A DNA stretch of 64,000 bases from CAWHHZ01 sp963829355 (GTDB lineage Bacteria; Acidobacteriota; Thermoanaerobaculia; Gp7-AA8; JAHWKK01), in assembly GCA_963829355.1 (NCBI GenBank), contig CAWHHZ010000021.1, positions 310,001 to 374,000 on the forward strand, read 5' to 3'. The notes under the pieces are model-generated. The model was not told the DNA's origin. It worked only from the letters and a program-made list of their open reading frames with translations, and made no database searches. Shown piece by piece: positions 19,403 through 30,500 of this stretch; positions within the stretch are counted from its first letter, which is position 1, and each line of letters starts with the position of its first letter. A program made the position numbers and the translations under genes.

Positions 19403-20030
19403 TCAACGGTGCTCGATCACCATCTCCCGAGGCGGTGGAGGCGGAACATCGTGAGGGATCAGTCCGGCTACGAGACCTGCGGCAAGCCCCCCGAGGTGCG
19501 CCGCGTTGTCGATGCCGGGATAACTGAAACCGAGGAAGATGTTGAGTCCCGCCCAGAAGAGAAGCTGCTGGAACAATCCCTTCGTCCAGCTCTCGTTCCG
19601 CCAGCGGGGCGAGCGCCTGATGGCAACGATGAGCGCGCCGAGAATTCCGAATATCGCACCGCTTGCGCCTGCGGCGATCGATTGGGTGAAAAGAACGCTC
19701 GCGAATGATGCGACGATGCCCGTGATCACGTAGGTAAAGACGAAGCGCTTCGTTCCGAACATCATCTCGAAGAGTGCGCCGAGTTGGTAGAGAGCCCAGG
19801 AATTGAAGAGCAGGTGCAGCAGACCAATGTGGAGGAACATCGCGGAGACGAGACGCCACCACTGTCCGGTCTGTGGGATATTGGGAACGATCGCTCCCGA
19901 GTGATAAAGAGCAATCATGTCGGCCTTGGTTCCAACGCCGACGATCGGGAACGCCGTTGTAGAACTCCCACGCGAATCCGATCAGAATCAGGACGAGAAT
20001 GAACCGGGTCGCTGGTGCACGTCTCTTCAG
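19403..20030 (-). CDS. Rhomboid family intramembrane serine protease, frameshifted
   Basis: The intact C-terminal 171 residues contain the rhomboid core: a first loop with TGQWWRLVSAMFLH, HLLFNSWALY, the serine motif GASGAIFG and the catalytic histidine in NAAHLGG. The missing first helix (TRFILVLILIGFAWEFYNG) is in the next frame upstream; removing one C from the CCC near 19952 joins both into about 208 residues. The likely start is a CTG at 20030 overlapping the upstream TGA, with AAAGGAG six bases before it; no ATG is available there. The enzyme cleaves transmembrane helices of membrane proteins. It is coupled to the dehydrogenase gene upstream and convergent with the sensor cyclase. Confidence 0.82.
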
Positions 20031-20833
20031 TGTTTTCTCCTTTCGACTATCGACGAGACCTTCCTCATCAGCCAGTGTGCCGAGCGGGGAGCGAGCTCCT
20101 TGAACCTCATGTACATTCGTGCGGTTGTCGGAATGATGATCCGGTAACTTCCGTGCTCGATGGCTCGGCATGTGGCCCGTGCCACATCTTCCGGGTCGAG
20201 TCCCCGGACGAGGCGCGAAGCCGCGGGGATCTTACCCCGCTCCGCGTAGATAAAGAACTCCGACTCCGTCGTTCCCGGGCAGACCAGAATGACCTCGAGC
20301 CCCCGGTCGAGCACTTCGTCCCGCAGAGCTTCGGTCATTCCAGTCACTGCAAATTTCGTTGCGCCATACATGCCCATGCCTGCCGTTCCCATCAGCCCCG
20401 TGATCGAGGAGATGTTGACGATCGTGCCTCGGCCGCGCGCCAGCATGAACGGCAACTGGGCCTGGATGCAGTGGAGCATCCCAAAGACGTTCGTATCAAA
20501 CATCCGTCGTACGTCCTCGACGTCGGCCGACTCGATCCGGTCGAGCAGAGCGAATCCGGCATTGTTGACGAGAATGTCCACGGGGCCGAACTGTGCTTCG
20601 ACCTCCTCGATCAGACCGTAGCAGTCATCCCGTGAGGTGACGTCGGTACGCCGCACGAACACATCGGCCGAGAACTGCCGGCAGTCGGTGGCGGTCTCCG
20701 AGAGGCGGTCGGCCCGACGGGCAGCAATGGCGACGTTGCAGCCGCGTCGCGCGAGCTCGATTGCGATGGCTCGTCCGATTCCGCTCGATGCTCCCGTCAC
20801 GACGGCTGTGCGACCGCTCAGTTCCACAGACAC
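20027..20833 (-). CDS. Short-chain dehydrogenase/reductase
   Basis: The 268-residue classical SDR has the cofactor loop TGASSGIG near residue 13, NNAG near 92, a catalytic Ser in ISSITG near 143 and YGATK near 158. It should be an NAD(P)-dependent oxidoreductase on an alcohol or ketone substrate. The basic second-strand end AARRAD suggests a preference for NADP. A hydrophobic, basic C-terminus (HWLMRKVSSIVERRKH) may associate with membrane. Its stop overlaps the likely rhomboid start, so the two are probably cotranscribed. The substrate cannot be inferred from context. Confidence 0.92.
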   Translation of the reverse strand: MSVELSGRTAVVTGASSGIGRAIAIELARRGCNVAIAARRADRLSETATDCRQFSADVFVRRTDVTSRDDCYGLIEEVEAQFGPVDILVNNAGFALLDRIESADVEDVRRMFDTNVFGMLHCIQAQLPFMLARGRGTIVNISSITGLMGTAGMGMYGATKFAVTGMTEALRDEVLDRGLEVILVCPGTTESEFFIYAERGKIPAASRLVRGLDPEDVARATCRAIEHGSYRIIIPTTARMYMRFKELAPRSAHWLMRKVSSIVERRKH

Positions 20834-20927
20834 CTGCTTTGATTGACTGAGTTTTCAGCCACCACCTATACTCCGAATGCCATTCTGTCCGTCCACAAGT
20901 CAGCCGCGCGTCGAGGAGGTTTCCACC

Positions 20928-21851
20928 ATGCCGTTCAAGAGTATCAAGAAGATCTGGATGAACGGCCGGTTTGTCGACTTCGAGGACGCAACGATACACG
21001 TACTGAGCCACGTGGTGCACTACGGTTCAGGGGTCTTCGAGGGAATTCGATGCTACGAGACCGCTGACGGTCCCGCCATCTTCCGGCTCTCCGATCACAT
21101 CCGCCGGCTCTACGACAGCTGTCACGTCTACAGGATGGAGATCCCGATTCCACGTGAGAAATTCGAGGAGGCTTGTCTCGAAACGATCCGCGTCAACGGC
21201 TTGAGTGGCTGCTATATCCGGCCGCTGGTGTATCGCGGGCTGGGGGCTGCCGGGCTGTTTCCCGAAAAGAGTCCGATCGAGACGATGATTGCAGCGTGGG
21301 CGTGGGGAGCCTATCTCGGGAAGGAAGCACTCGAGCAGGGAGTCGACGTTCGCGTCTCTTCGTGGAACCGGATGGCGCCGAACACGTTTCCGGCGATGGC
21401 AAAGGCTACCGCCAACTATCTCAACTCCCAGTTGATCCGCGTCGAAGCGTCGCTCGACGGGTATGCCGAGGGGATCGCACTCGACGTTGATGGGTACGTC
21501 TCCGAGGGGTCGGGCGAGAATATCTTCGTCATCCGCGACGGGACCATCTACACCCCGCCGCTCGGAGCTTCGATTCTTCCAGGCATCACGCGAGATTCGG
21601 TCGTGAAGGTGGCCGCGGAGCTCGGCTATCAGGTCGAGCAGCTCAGACTGCCGAGAGAGATGCTCTATCTCGCCGACGAGGTGTTCTTCACCGGTACGGC
21701 GGCAGAGATCACCCCGATCCGGTCGATCGACCGCATGAAGGTGGGAGAGGGAGTGAGGGGACCGATCACGGCCGAGATCCAGGAGCTGTTCTTCAAGCAT
21801 CTCAGCGGCGAGGTCGAGGACCGGCACGACTGGCTGACTTACGTCCGGTAA
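20928..21851 (+). CDS. ilvE: Branched-chain amino acid aminotransferase
   Basis: This class IV PLP aminotransferase has 307 residues, the normal size for IlvE. Motifs include HYGSGVFEGIRCY near residue 30, the PLP lysine in AMAKATANYLNSQL near 160, EGSGENIFVI near 194 and FFTGTAAEITPI near 258. It transfers the amino group between glutamate and the 2-oxo acids of leucine, isoleucine and valine. The ATG at 20928 follows AGGAGG; the in-frame ATG at 20877 lacks a ribosome site. It is divergent from the dehydrogenase gene and not in an ilv operon. The 232 bp after it holds a CCGGCAC/GTGCCGG hairpin near 21889-21906. Confidence 0.95.
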   Translation: MPFKSIKKIWMNGRFVDFEDATIHVLSHVVHYGSGVFEGIRCYETADGPAIFRLSDHIRRLYDSCHVYRMEIPIPREKFEEACLETIRVNGLSGCYIRPLVYRGLGAAGLFPEKSPIETMIAAWAWGAYLGKEALEQGVDVRVSSWNRMAPNTFPAMAKATANYLNSQLIRVEASLDGYAEGIALDVDGYVSEGSGENIFVIRDGTIYTPPLGASILPGITRDSVVKVAAELGYQVEQLRLPREMLYLADEVFFTGTAAEITPIRSIDRMKVGEGVRGPITAEIQELFFKHLSGEVEDRHDWLTYVR

Positions 21852-22040
21852 GACGTCCGAAGTCCCTCCGAGGAGCGCCGGCACGGGTGCCGGCGGAGCG
21901 CGGCCGCGCGATCACGTGACAGCAGGGTACCGCCACTCCGCCGGCTGGGAGCGCACCTGAACAGAAGGGTGAGAGTCCGTTCCGGCCGGTCGGCTCACTG
22001 GTCGACACCGAAAGTAACTGCGTCGCCGCGTGGCGGGTGG

Positions 22041-22058
22041 AGAGCGCGATCGCGCTCT
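22041..22058. repeat. Perfect 18 bp palindrome
   Basis: AGAGCGCG and CGCGCTCT around a central AT form an uninterrupted palindrome 26 bp beyond the stop of the reverse-strand gene at 22084. It could be a protein-binding site or a short stem in the transcript tail. I see no second copy. Confidence 0.5.
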
Positions 22059-22083
22059 AAAGGAACGCGGTCTTCATCGGAGA

Positions 22084-22809
22084 TCACTGGGGCGTGACGA
22101 TCGTGAACTCCTGTGTCTGGTTGTTGGTCGTGCTCGTGAATGCCCACAGGCCGTGCGGTGTCTCCGATGTGTCGTGCACTTCCACTCGGATCGCTTCCGG
22201 ACTTTCGGGGAAGTTTGTCGTCTGTGAGTAGTAGGGGAGCACTTCTGATCCGCCGTGCAGGACTAACTGTTCCTCGCGCAATACCAGATTGTTCGACGGT
22301 TGCACGTACCTGACGGTCACCACGACGGGCTCGTATGCGTACACGCGCAGCATGTTGCGGTACAGTATTGACGACTCTGCCGGTACATTGACGAGATAGA
22401 CGACACCGGTTCTGAATTCCTCTTCGCGTACGACGGGTACCTCTATCCCGGCTGACAGTCCCTGGCGTGACAAGTCCTGTACGCGCAAAGAGAAGTGCAA
22501 CCCCCTTCCGTGGTCGAGCAGTCGTACGACACGCCCCGGCGCCCCATCGAGGAGACCCGGCGTGAACGTGCTCTTCGGCAAGAGTGTCACCTCGGGCAAT
22601 GCACACAAGACCGGACATATCGGTTGCACGCCCGCGATTCGCAGTGGTTCCTCGCTACTGTTGAAGATTCTAAGGTGTGAAACGAAGTCGGACCCGAAGG
22701 CAGCTTCGGTGCGTACGAGTAGCGGGATAAGCACTCGTTCCTGGGCAGTGGCCGACGGTAGTCCGGACACCGCGACAATAATTGCCGCCACCATGGTGAC
22801 ACGATACAT
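22084..22809 (-). CDS. Exported protein of unknown function
   Basis: The 241-residue protein has a signal peptide with a likely cleavage after ATAQ near residue 23. The mature part looks all-beta, with alternating hydrophobic strands (RVLIPLLVR, FVSHLRIFNSS, VVVTVRYV, AIRVEVHD). I recognise no domain and no catalytic motif. Two cysteines (CPVLC, near residues 65-69) may form a disulfide after export. The gene is single on the reverse strand, divergent from the efflux operon about 290 bp away. A structural or adhesive beta-sandwich role is conceivable but unsupported. Confidence 0.6.
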   Translation of the reverse strand: MYRVTMVAAIIVAVSGLPSATAQERVLIPLLVRTEAAFGSDFVSHLRIFNSSEEPLRIAGVQPICPVLCALPEVTLLPKSTFTPGLLDGAPGRVVRLLDHGRGLHFSLRVQDLSRQGLSAGIEVPVVREEEFRTGVVYLVNVPAESSILYRNMLRVYAYEPVVVTVRYVQPSNNLVLREEQLVLHGGSEVLPYYSQTTNFPESPEAIRVEVHDTSETPHGLWAFTSTTNNQTQEFTIVTPQ

Positions 22810-23095
22810 TGCCCGATTATAGCTTCCGCCGGTGCTGTGGCTTCTGCCGCACGGGCGGGAAGGTCGCCAATCCTCCCGCCCAGATTCCTCGCTCCGCTAC
22901 AGGAATGACAGTGCAGTTTTCGTGCTGATGATTGGCAGCCGAAGTCGAACTCAGGACTTTCTCCAGCTCGCGTCACAGTTCCGTGACAACGACGGGCCCA
23001 TTCGAACACAAATCGTGAAACATAAGCCCCGCCTGCGGCGTATCTAGACCCGAACCACTCAAGTCCAATTACGAGGGGATCTCGGAGGATTCGCG
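22810..23095. promoter_or_regulatory. Divergent intergenic region upstream of the efflux operon
   Basis: This 286 bp spacer contains a decayed half of the family B repeat (CAGATTCCTCGCTCC to GGAATGACAG, about 22883-22912) and GC-rich inverted stretches (GGGCGGGAAGG/CCTCCCGCCC near 22853-22884). GGAGG lies about seven bases before the adaptor ATG. No operator or regulator gene is recognisable. Confidence 0.4.
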
Positions 23096-24221
23096 ATGTT
23101 CGAGCAGCAGGAAGAGACAACGAAGAAGAAGAGCCGGAAAAGCCTTTTCATCACGATCGGTATCATATTGGTTCTGGCGATCGGAGCCTCGATCGCTCTC
23201 TCCTTCAACGGCAACGCCGATCCGGCTGATGCCGGCGAAGAGGCTGACCGACGAGGAGAAGAAGGACGAGAAGTCGCCGGTTCCGGTCGAGGTGACCGAA
23301 GCCCGGATCGACGAGATTTCCTCGTACATCACGGCGACGGCCAATCTGACCGCGGAGAACGAAGTTCAGGTTCTCTCCGAATCCGAAGGTCTCGTCTCGC
23401 GCTACAACTTCCAGGAAGGAGACCGGGTGAGCCGAGGAGCAGTGCTGGCGACGCTCGTCGGTGATGAGCAGCAGATCATTCTCGACAAAACCCGGGCGCG
23501 TGCCGAGAACGCCCGGGCAGCTCACGCGCGAGCGCAGGAGCTCTGGAGCGCGGAGCTGATCAGCAAGACCGAGTTCGACAAGACCGCGATGGAGCGGCGC
23601 GTGACGGATCAGGAGCTCGCGGAAGCCGAGTACCGGCTGAGCAAGACCGTCATCCGGGCACCGATCAGCGGTGTCGTGTCCCTCCGGCAGGTCCAGTTGG
23701 GCCAGCATCTCCGCCCCGGTGATCAAATCTACACCATCACCGACTTCGACCCGCTGATCGCAGACATCTTCCTCCCCGAGAAGGAAGCGATGCTGCTGAC
23801 ACAGGGGCGTGAAGTGAAGCTCGTCCCCAAAGCGGATCCCTCCCTGAGCTTCCCTGGCCGAATCCGGATGGTCTCTCCCGTGGTCGATCGCCAGACCGGA
23901 ACTGTGAAGGTCACCGTCGAGACGAGTGGAGTTCCCGAGGCCGTGCGGCCGGGATCCTTCGTCCAGGTCAACATCGTCAAACAGACGCGGAACGGCTCCG
24001 TCCTGGTTCCCCGTGAGTCAGTCATACGAGAGCTCAGCAGCGCTCATCTTTTCATTGTCAGGGATGGCAAGGCTCTACGGCGGGAAGTGAAGCTCGGCAT
24101 CGAAGAGGGTGATCTGGTCGAGGTTCTGGAGGGTGTGAAGCCAGGCGATCAGGTGATCGTCGCCGGTCAGGGTGGCCTCAAAGACGACGCCTCGATCAAG
24201 GTCCTCAGCGACGCAGCGTAG
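23096..24221 (+). CDS. RND efflux periplasmic adaptor (membrane fusion protein), frameshifted
   Basis: The N-terminal part has an inner-membrane anchor (SLFITIGIILVLAIGASIAL, about residues 15-36). After a one-base shift near 23240 the adaptor continues as a short barrel-sandwich hybrid domain (VQVLSESEGLVSRYNFQEGDRV), a helical hairpin (about 125-165), the second lipoyl half (VIRAPISGVVSLRQVQLGQHL) and a beta-barrel with VVDRQTGTVKVTVE. Removing one G from the GG after GAAGAG joins the parts into about 375 residues. It should link the two downstream pumps to an outer-membrane channel; none is encoded in this window. GGAGG precedes the ATG. Confidence 0.9.
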
Positions 24222-24266
24222 GCCGGACCGCCAGACCCGAAAGATGACCGAGAGGATCCAGCAGAC

Positions 24267-27200
24267 ATGAATGTCGTCGAGTTTTCAGTCAAGCGCCGTG
24301 TCACGGTAACGATGGTCGCGATTGCGATCGTGATCTTCGGGTTCGTCGCGTACACCCGTCTGCCGATCAATCTTCTTCCGGACATCGCCTATCCGACCCT
24401 CACGGTCGAGACCCGGTTCGAGGGCGCGGCGCCCGGCGAGGTCGAGTCTCTCGTCACCCGGCCGATCGAGGAAGTCGTCGGGATCGTTTCCGGCGTGCGC
24501 AGGCTCACGTCCGTGTCGCAACCCGGTCTGTCGCAGGTGACCCTGGAGTTCGACTGGGGGCGCAACATGGACTTTGCGGCGCTGGACGTCCGACAGAAAC
24601 TCGAGCTTCTCGATCTCCCGCGGGACTCGGCTAAGCCAGTCGTCCTCCGATTCGATCCGTCGAACGAGCCGATCATCCGGCTGTACGTGACGGGAGGGGA
24701 AGATCTCTACCAGCTTCGCTACGTTGCGGAAGAGGTCCTCAAGAAAGATCTCGAGTCGACTGACGGCGTGGCGGCCATCAAGGTCAACGGCGGCTATGAG
24801 GAAGAGATTCAGGTCGAGATCGACGAAGGGAAGCTCGCGCTGGTCGGTCTCACCATCCAGGACGTCAACAACCGCCTGAGCCGTGAGAACGTCAACCAGG
24901 CTGGTGGAAGTCTTTACGAGGAAGAGGCGCGATATCTCGTCCGCGCCCGGAACGAGTTCACCGGTCTTCAGGACATCCTCGATACCGTGCTCATCGGCGG
25001 CGACGGCAGAAATGTCCGGATCTCTGATGTCGGCACCGTGGAGCGTGGATTCAAAAAGCGCGACGTCATCACCCGGTTCGGTGGCAAGGAAGCGGTCGAG
25101 CTCGCGATGTACAAGGAGGGCGACTCGAATACCGTTTCGGTCTCCCGCTCGATCCACTCCAGGCTCGACAGGGTAAGGGAAGAGCTTCCTGAAGGGATCG
25201 AGGTCATCGTCGGAGTCGATCAGTCGAAGTTCATCGAGTCCTCGATCCGCGAGGTGCTCAGCAACGCGATCGTCGGTGGATTGATCGCGATCATGATCCT
25301 GCTGCTGTTTCTCAAAGACGTTCGCAGCACGCTGATCATCAGCGTCTCGATCCCGTTGTCGATCATCGCCACATTCTTTCTGATGTACCAGTTCGGGATC
25401 ACCCTCAACATCATGTCTCTGGGAGGACTGGCGCTCGGTGTCGGCATGCTCGTCGACAACGCGATCGTCGTGCTCGAGGCGATCTACAAGCGCAAGGAAG
25501 CAGGTCTGAATGCGCTCGACGCGTCGCGGCTGGGTGCCTCGGAGGTTGGCCGTGCGGTCATCGCGTCGACTCTGACCACGGTGGCGGTCTTTGTGCCAGT
25601 CGTGTTCCTCGAGGGCGTCGCCGCGCAGTTGTTCCTCGACCAGGCGCTGACCGTATCGTTCTCCCTTCTCGCGTCACTGGCCGTCGCGCTGACACTGATC
25701 CCGATGATGGCCGCTCTGGTTTTGCGAGATCGCACGCCGTCCGAGGACGAGGTGATCGTCGCTGAGGGTGGGGGGAAGGCTCGCAGAGCAGGCAGGGCGG
25801 TATTTTTCAAGTTCCCGTCCCTGGTTCTGCGGCTGCTTCGTCGAGGCGGAGCCGTGCTGGCGCGCGGAGCAAACTTCGCTGCCCGTCCTTTTGCGGTCGT
25901 ATTCGATTCCCTCCTCGGATCGGTATCGAACCGTTATCCCGGAGTTCTTGGCTGGTCGCTACAGGCCCGTTGGCTCGTTCTGACGATCGCCGTCGCAGCG
26001 TTTCTGCTCTCCATCGCGATGGTGCCGCAACTCGGGCTCGATCTGATCCCGGCCTTCTCGCAGGGTGAGTTCAGTTTCGCCATCGAGCTCCCGGAGGGAA
26101 CGCCGATCGAGGTCACGGACCGCTACATTGCTTCGATACAGGAATCGCTGGAGAACGACCCGCGTATCGCCTCCTTCTCGAGCGTAGCCGGCGGCGCGGG
26201 TATGACCTTGTCGAACACAGGCACGGAAGGGGAAAACAGCGGCCGTATCTATGTACAGATGGCGCCTGGTGCGTCGACCGCGGAGGAAGAAGCCGTGGCA
26301 TCGCTGATCCGGTCGCGGCTTTCCGAGACGGACGAGTCGCGCTTCAAGTTCGAGCGGCCGTCACTCTTTACGTTCCGCACGCCGATCGAGGTCGAGGTGT
26401 ACAGCGACAGTCTTTCGGAGATCCACGCGGCATCTGCGCTCGTCAAGCAGGTGGTCGAACAGACGCCGGGAGTGGTGGACGTCAAGTCGACCGCAGAGCT
26501 CGGAAATCCGGAGCTGCAGGTCACCTTCGACCGGGACCAGCTCAGCCAGCTCAACCTCAATCTCTTCGAGGTGTCGCAGACCATTCGCAGCAAGATTCAG
26601 GGACAGGTTGCGACGAGGTTCATGCAGGGAGACCGCGAGATCGACATACTGGTCCATTCGGTCTCGATCGGAGACGCTTCGGTCGACGACGTGCGCGATC
26701 TCATCGTCGCGCAACGCGATGGGCGGCCGATCTCGCTCGGCTCGGTGGCCGAGGTCACGCTCGTCGAAGGACCCTCGGAGATTCGCAGGATCGGGCAGAA
26801 GCGTGCTGGTGTGATCTCCGGAAATCTCGAGGGACGCGACATGGGGGTCGTGTCGGGCGAGATTCGTGAGCAGCTTCGCAAACTGGAACTGCCGGGAACC
26901 GTCACCGCAATGCTCAGTGGGCAGGAGGAGGAGATGAGCCGGTCGCTCAACTCGCTGCTGTTTGCAATGGCGCTGGCGATCTTCCTCGTCTATCTCGTGA
27001 TGGCTTCGCAGTTCGAGAGCTTCCTCCACCCTCTCGTGATCATCTTCACGCTTCCGCTCGGAGCGGTCGGTGTGGTGTGGGCGCTGCTGCTCACTGGAAA
27101 CTCCGTCACAGTCGTCGCGATGATCGGCGCGGTCATGCTCGCGGGCATCGTGGTCAACAATGCGATCGTGCTCATCGATGCGGTCAACCAGCGGCGCGAA

Positions 27201-27521
27201 GAGGGACAGGAAAAGGGCCGCGCAATCATCGACGCGGCGCAGGACCGTCTCCGTCCGATCCTGATGACGTCTCTCACGACGATCCTGGGTCTGCTCCCAA
27301 TGGCGCTGGGAATCGGCGAGGGCGCTGAGCTGCGAGCCCCTCTGGCGATCACGGTGATCGGTGGTTTGTCGGTGGCGACTCTGCTCACGCTGATCGTCAT
27401 TCCGGTCGTCTACTCGATCTTCGACCGCAAGGTGTATGAGGCTGATCTGAATGCGGAGCCGGTCGAGCCCGCTGGACTCCCGGTCTCGCTCGGCACTGAA
27501 TCGCCGGAGGCCGCACGATGA
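24267..27521 (+). CDS. RND efflux transporter permease, first of tandem pair
   Basis: The 1084-residue inner-membrane pump has the HAE-1/AcrB architecture: a TM1 start (FSVKRRVTVTMVAIAIVIFG), two large periplasmic loops with porter domains, and twelve helices. The TM4 motif reads GVGMLVDNAIVVLEAIYKR, keeping one proton-relay aspartate where AcrB has two. A roughly 60-residue loop (about residues 490-550) between TM6 and TM7 is rich in basic residues and longer than usual. It is the second gene of the adaptor-pump-pump operon, 45 bp after the adaptor. Drug or lipid export is likely; the substrate is not deducible. Confidence 0.95.
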   Translation: MNVVEFSVKRRVTVTMVAIAIVIFGFVAYTRLPINLLPDIAYPTLTVETRFEGAAPGEVESLVTRPIEEVVGIVSGVRRLTSVSQPGLSQVTLEFDWGRNMDFAALDVRQKLELLDLPRDSAKPVVLRFDPSNEPIIRLYVTGGEDLYQLRYVAEEVLKKDLESTDGVAAIKVNGGYEEEIQVEIDEGKLALVGLTIQDVNNRLSRENVNQAGGSLYEEEARYLVRARNEFTGLQDILDTVLIGGDGRNVRISDVGTVERGFKKRDVITRFGGKEAVELAMYKEGDSNTVSVSRSIHSRLDRVREELPEGIEVIVGVDQSKFIESSIREVLSNAIVGGLIAIMILLLFLKDVRSTLIISVSIPLSIIATFFLMYQFGITLNIMSLGGLALGVGMLVDNAIVVLEAIYKRKEAGLNALDASRLGASEVGRAVIASTLTTVAVFVPVVFLEGVAAQLFLDQALTVSFSLLASLAVALTLIPMMAALVLRDRTPSEDEVIVAEGGGKARRAGRAVFFKFPSLVLRLLRRGGAVLARGANFAARPFAVVFDSLLGSVSNRYPGVLGWSLQARWLVLTIAVAAFLLSIAMVPQLGLDLIPAFSQGEFSFAIELPEGTPIEVTDRYIASIQESLENDPRIASFSSVAGGAGMTLSNTGTEGENSGRIYVQMAPGASTAEEEAVASLIRSRLSETDESRFKFERPSLFTFRTPIEVEVYSDSLSEIHAASALVKQVVEQTPGVVDVKSTAELGNPELQVTFDRDQLSQLNLNLFEVSQTIRSKIQGQVATRFMQGDREIDILVHSVSIGDASVDDVRDLIVAQRDGRPISLGSVAEVTLVEGPSEIRRIGQKRAGVISGNLEGRDMGVVSGEIREQLRKLELPGTVTAMLSGQEEEMSRSLNSLLFAMALAIFLVYLVMASQFESFLHPLVIIFTLPLGAVGVVWALLLTGNSVTVVAMIGAVMLAGIVVNNAIVLIDAVNQRREEGQEKGRAIIDAAQDRLRPILMTSLTTILGLLPMALGIGEGAELRAPLAITVIGGLSVATLLTLIVIPVVYSIFDRKVYEADLNAEPVEPAGLPVSLGTESPEAAR

Positions 27522-30500
27522 GTCTGCCAAAGCTCGCCGTCAACCGGCCCGTCACCACGGCGATGATTCTCCTGAGCGTCATCGTCATCGGGTTCATTTC
27601 GATCAGCCGGATCAAGCTGGCATTTCTGCCGGAGATCGATGCTCCGTTCATCGGAGTGCAGATCGCCTATCCAAACTCGAATCCGAGCCAGATCGAACGG
27701 GAGATCGTCAAGCCGGTCGAAGAAGTGCTGGCCACGCTGCCGAACGTCAAGAAGATGAGCTCATCGGCCACAGCCGATCAGGGACAGGTGTTCCTGGAAT
27801 TCGAATGGGGCCAGTCGCTCGATGTCGTCCGGATGCTCGTCAGCGAAAAGATCGAGCAGGTCAAGCCTTCTTTGCCTGAGGGTATTACCGATCCGGTCAT
27901 CTTCTCTTTCAGCACATCCGATATCCCAATCATCCAGGCACGCATTTCTGCGCAGGGAGTTGATCTGTCGGAGAGCTACGAACTGCTCGAGAGCCGGATC
28001 ATGAATCCGATCCGCCGGGTCCCCGGCGTGGCGCGTGTCGATCTCGGTGGCGTGGCCCCAAGGGAGATCAATATCGATCTCTCGATCGATGCGATCAATG
28101 CGCACAATGTCGACGTTGGATCGCTGATCCAGAAGCTTCAGGGCGCGTCTTCCAACATGGTTCTGGGCGAGGTACGCGATGGCGGTATGCGCTACACGGC
28201 TCGGGCGCTCGGGCAGTTCGACTCCGTGGAGGACTTCGAGGGGCTCGTGATCAGGGAGGATGGTCTTCGCCTCGGCGATGTGGCCACCATCACCTACGAG
28301 GAGCCCGCCCTGACGTACGGTCGCCATCTCGACGGCAAGTACGCGATCGCCCTCGAGGTCTACAAGGAATCGACGGCAAACACCGTCGACGTCGTCCACG
28401 CGGCGATGAAGGTCATTGAGGAAGATATCGGGAAGGACCCGCTGCTGCAGGGGATCAATCTTTTCGTGTGGGAAGACCAGGCGGGGGAGATCACCAACGG
28501 AATCGAGGGACTGCAGAAAGCGGGGGCCGTGGGTGGTCTTCTCGCGATCATCGTTCTCTACTTCTTTCTGAGACGACTCGACTCGACTCTGATCGTGTCG
28601 CTGACCATCCCGTTCTCGGTCATCGCAGCGATCGGCATCATGTTCTTCATGGGAAAGACCCTCAACATTCTGTCGATGATGGGGTTGATGCTCGGGGTCG
28701 GCATGCTCGTCGACAACGCGGTGGTCGTGCTCGAATCGATCGATCGAAGTCACCGGGACATCTCCGACAGGAAGACCGCCGCATTCCAGGGTGCCCAGTC
28801 GGTGACAGTGGCAGTGACGGCCGCGACATTGACGACGTTGATCGTCTTTCTGCCGCTGATCGTTGGAGAGAAGAACGATCTGACAATCTTTCTCGCTGAA
28901 GTCGGTCTCGCGATCACGCTGGCACTCGCATGCTCCCTCTTCTCGTCACTCACCCTGATCCCGCTGATGTCGGCGCACCTGCTGCGACCGAAAAAGCCGA
29001 AGCCGATCAAGGTGATCACGTGGCTCGAGGAGCGATACGTGCGGATTCTTCGATGGACGCTGCTCCATCGAATCAAGATGTTGTTCATCGTGATCGCTCT
29101 GTTCGCGATTGGAATCGTTCCCCTCGCGTTGGGGCTGGTCGAGACCAGTATGTTCTCCGCGACGGTCAACGAGCGTCTGTACCTGAACTACGAATTCTCG
29201 AGCTTCACCTACAAGTCCGATGCTGAAAAGGCGGTCAACACGATCGAGAAATACCTGCGAAAGAACGAGAAGGAGTTCAAGGTCGGATCGCTCTACAGCT
29301 ACTACGGGGAGAATGAGGCGGGTACGACGATCATCCTCTCGGAAGAAGGGCTGTCGGATCGACAGATGAAGGATCTCCGCAATGCGATCCGTGAAGGGAT
29401 TCCGGAGATTGCGGGCGCACGCATCTTCTTCGAGGACGACTCCGAGAGTGGCGGGAGCAGTACCTATTTTGCGGTCAAGCTGTTCGGCCAGGATACCGGA
29501 GTCCTGCAGGGACTGGCTGAGGAGGCACAGCGAAGAATCGAGACGGTCGAGGGAATCGAAGACGTGAGCAGCTCGCTGAGCAGCGCCCGTCAGGAGATCC
29601 AGGTCGCGATCGACCGGGAGAAGGCTCTGCGAAGCGGACTCGATGCCCAGAACGTCTCCGACATTTTCGGGTTTACGCTCGGCGGCATGCGGTTGCAGCG
29701 ATTCAACGCTGGCGATCGTGAGGTCGAGACGTGGCTCGCTCTGCAGCCGGAGGATCGTACGAATCTCGAAGATCTGCGGAGCATCGTGCTGCGTGGTGAG
29801 GATGGTGGGGAGATCAAACTGAGTGACATCGCGACGTTCACTGTCGTGAACAGTCCGGAAGAGATCCGCCGTGAGAACAGGAAGGTCCGCGTCGCCGTGA
29901 GCGCAACCTACGACGGTGAGAAGTGGGACGAGGCGAAGCAGGAAGTGACCAGGCTGATGGACGCGTTCGAGCTGCCGCCCGGATACTCATGGTCGTGGGA
30001 TGACCGGATCATCGAGCAGGAAGGGCAGGGAGCGCAGATGGGCATCAACATGCTGCTCGCGCTCCTGCTCGTCTACATCGTGATGGCCTCGCTGTTCGAG
30101 AGCATCACGCAGCCACTGTCGATCCTCGTCTCGATCCTGCTCGCGATCCCCGGCGCTGTATGGCTGCTCGCGATCACCCGGACGCCGCTGAACATGATGG
30201 GTCAGATCGGTATGCTCATTCTGATCGGCATCGTCGTGAACAACGGCATCGTGCTCCTCGACCACGTCAACCAGTTGCGCGCGACCGGTATCGGCCGCCA
30301 CGAGGCGATCCTGCAGGGGGGCCGTGATCGCATGCGCGCCATCCTCATGACCGCGGCAACGACTGTCACCGGACTTCTCCCGCTGGCCCTCGGGACGAGC
30401 GCCGTGAGCGGACTGATGTACTACCCCATGGCGCGAACGGTAATGGGAGGACTGATCAGCTCGACGTTTCTCACGCTCGTCATCCTGCCATGGGCGAGCG

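Noticed and set aside
24285..28753. Long reverse-strand frames antisense to the RND pumps
   Set aside because: They mirror codon bias of the pump genes (Asp/Arg/His-rich products) and have no recognisable domain.
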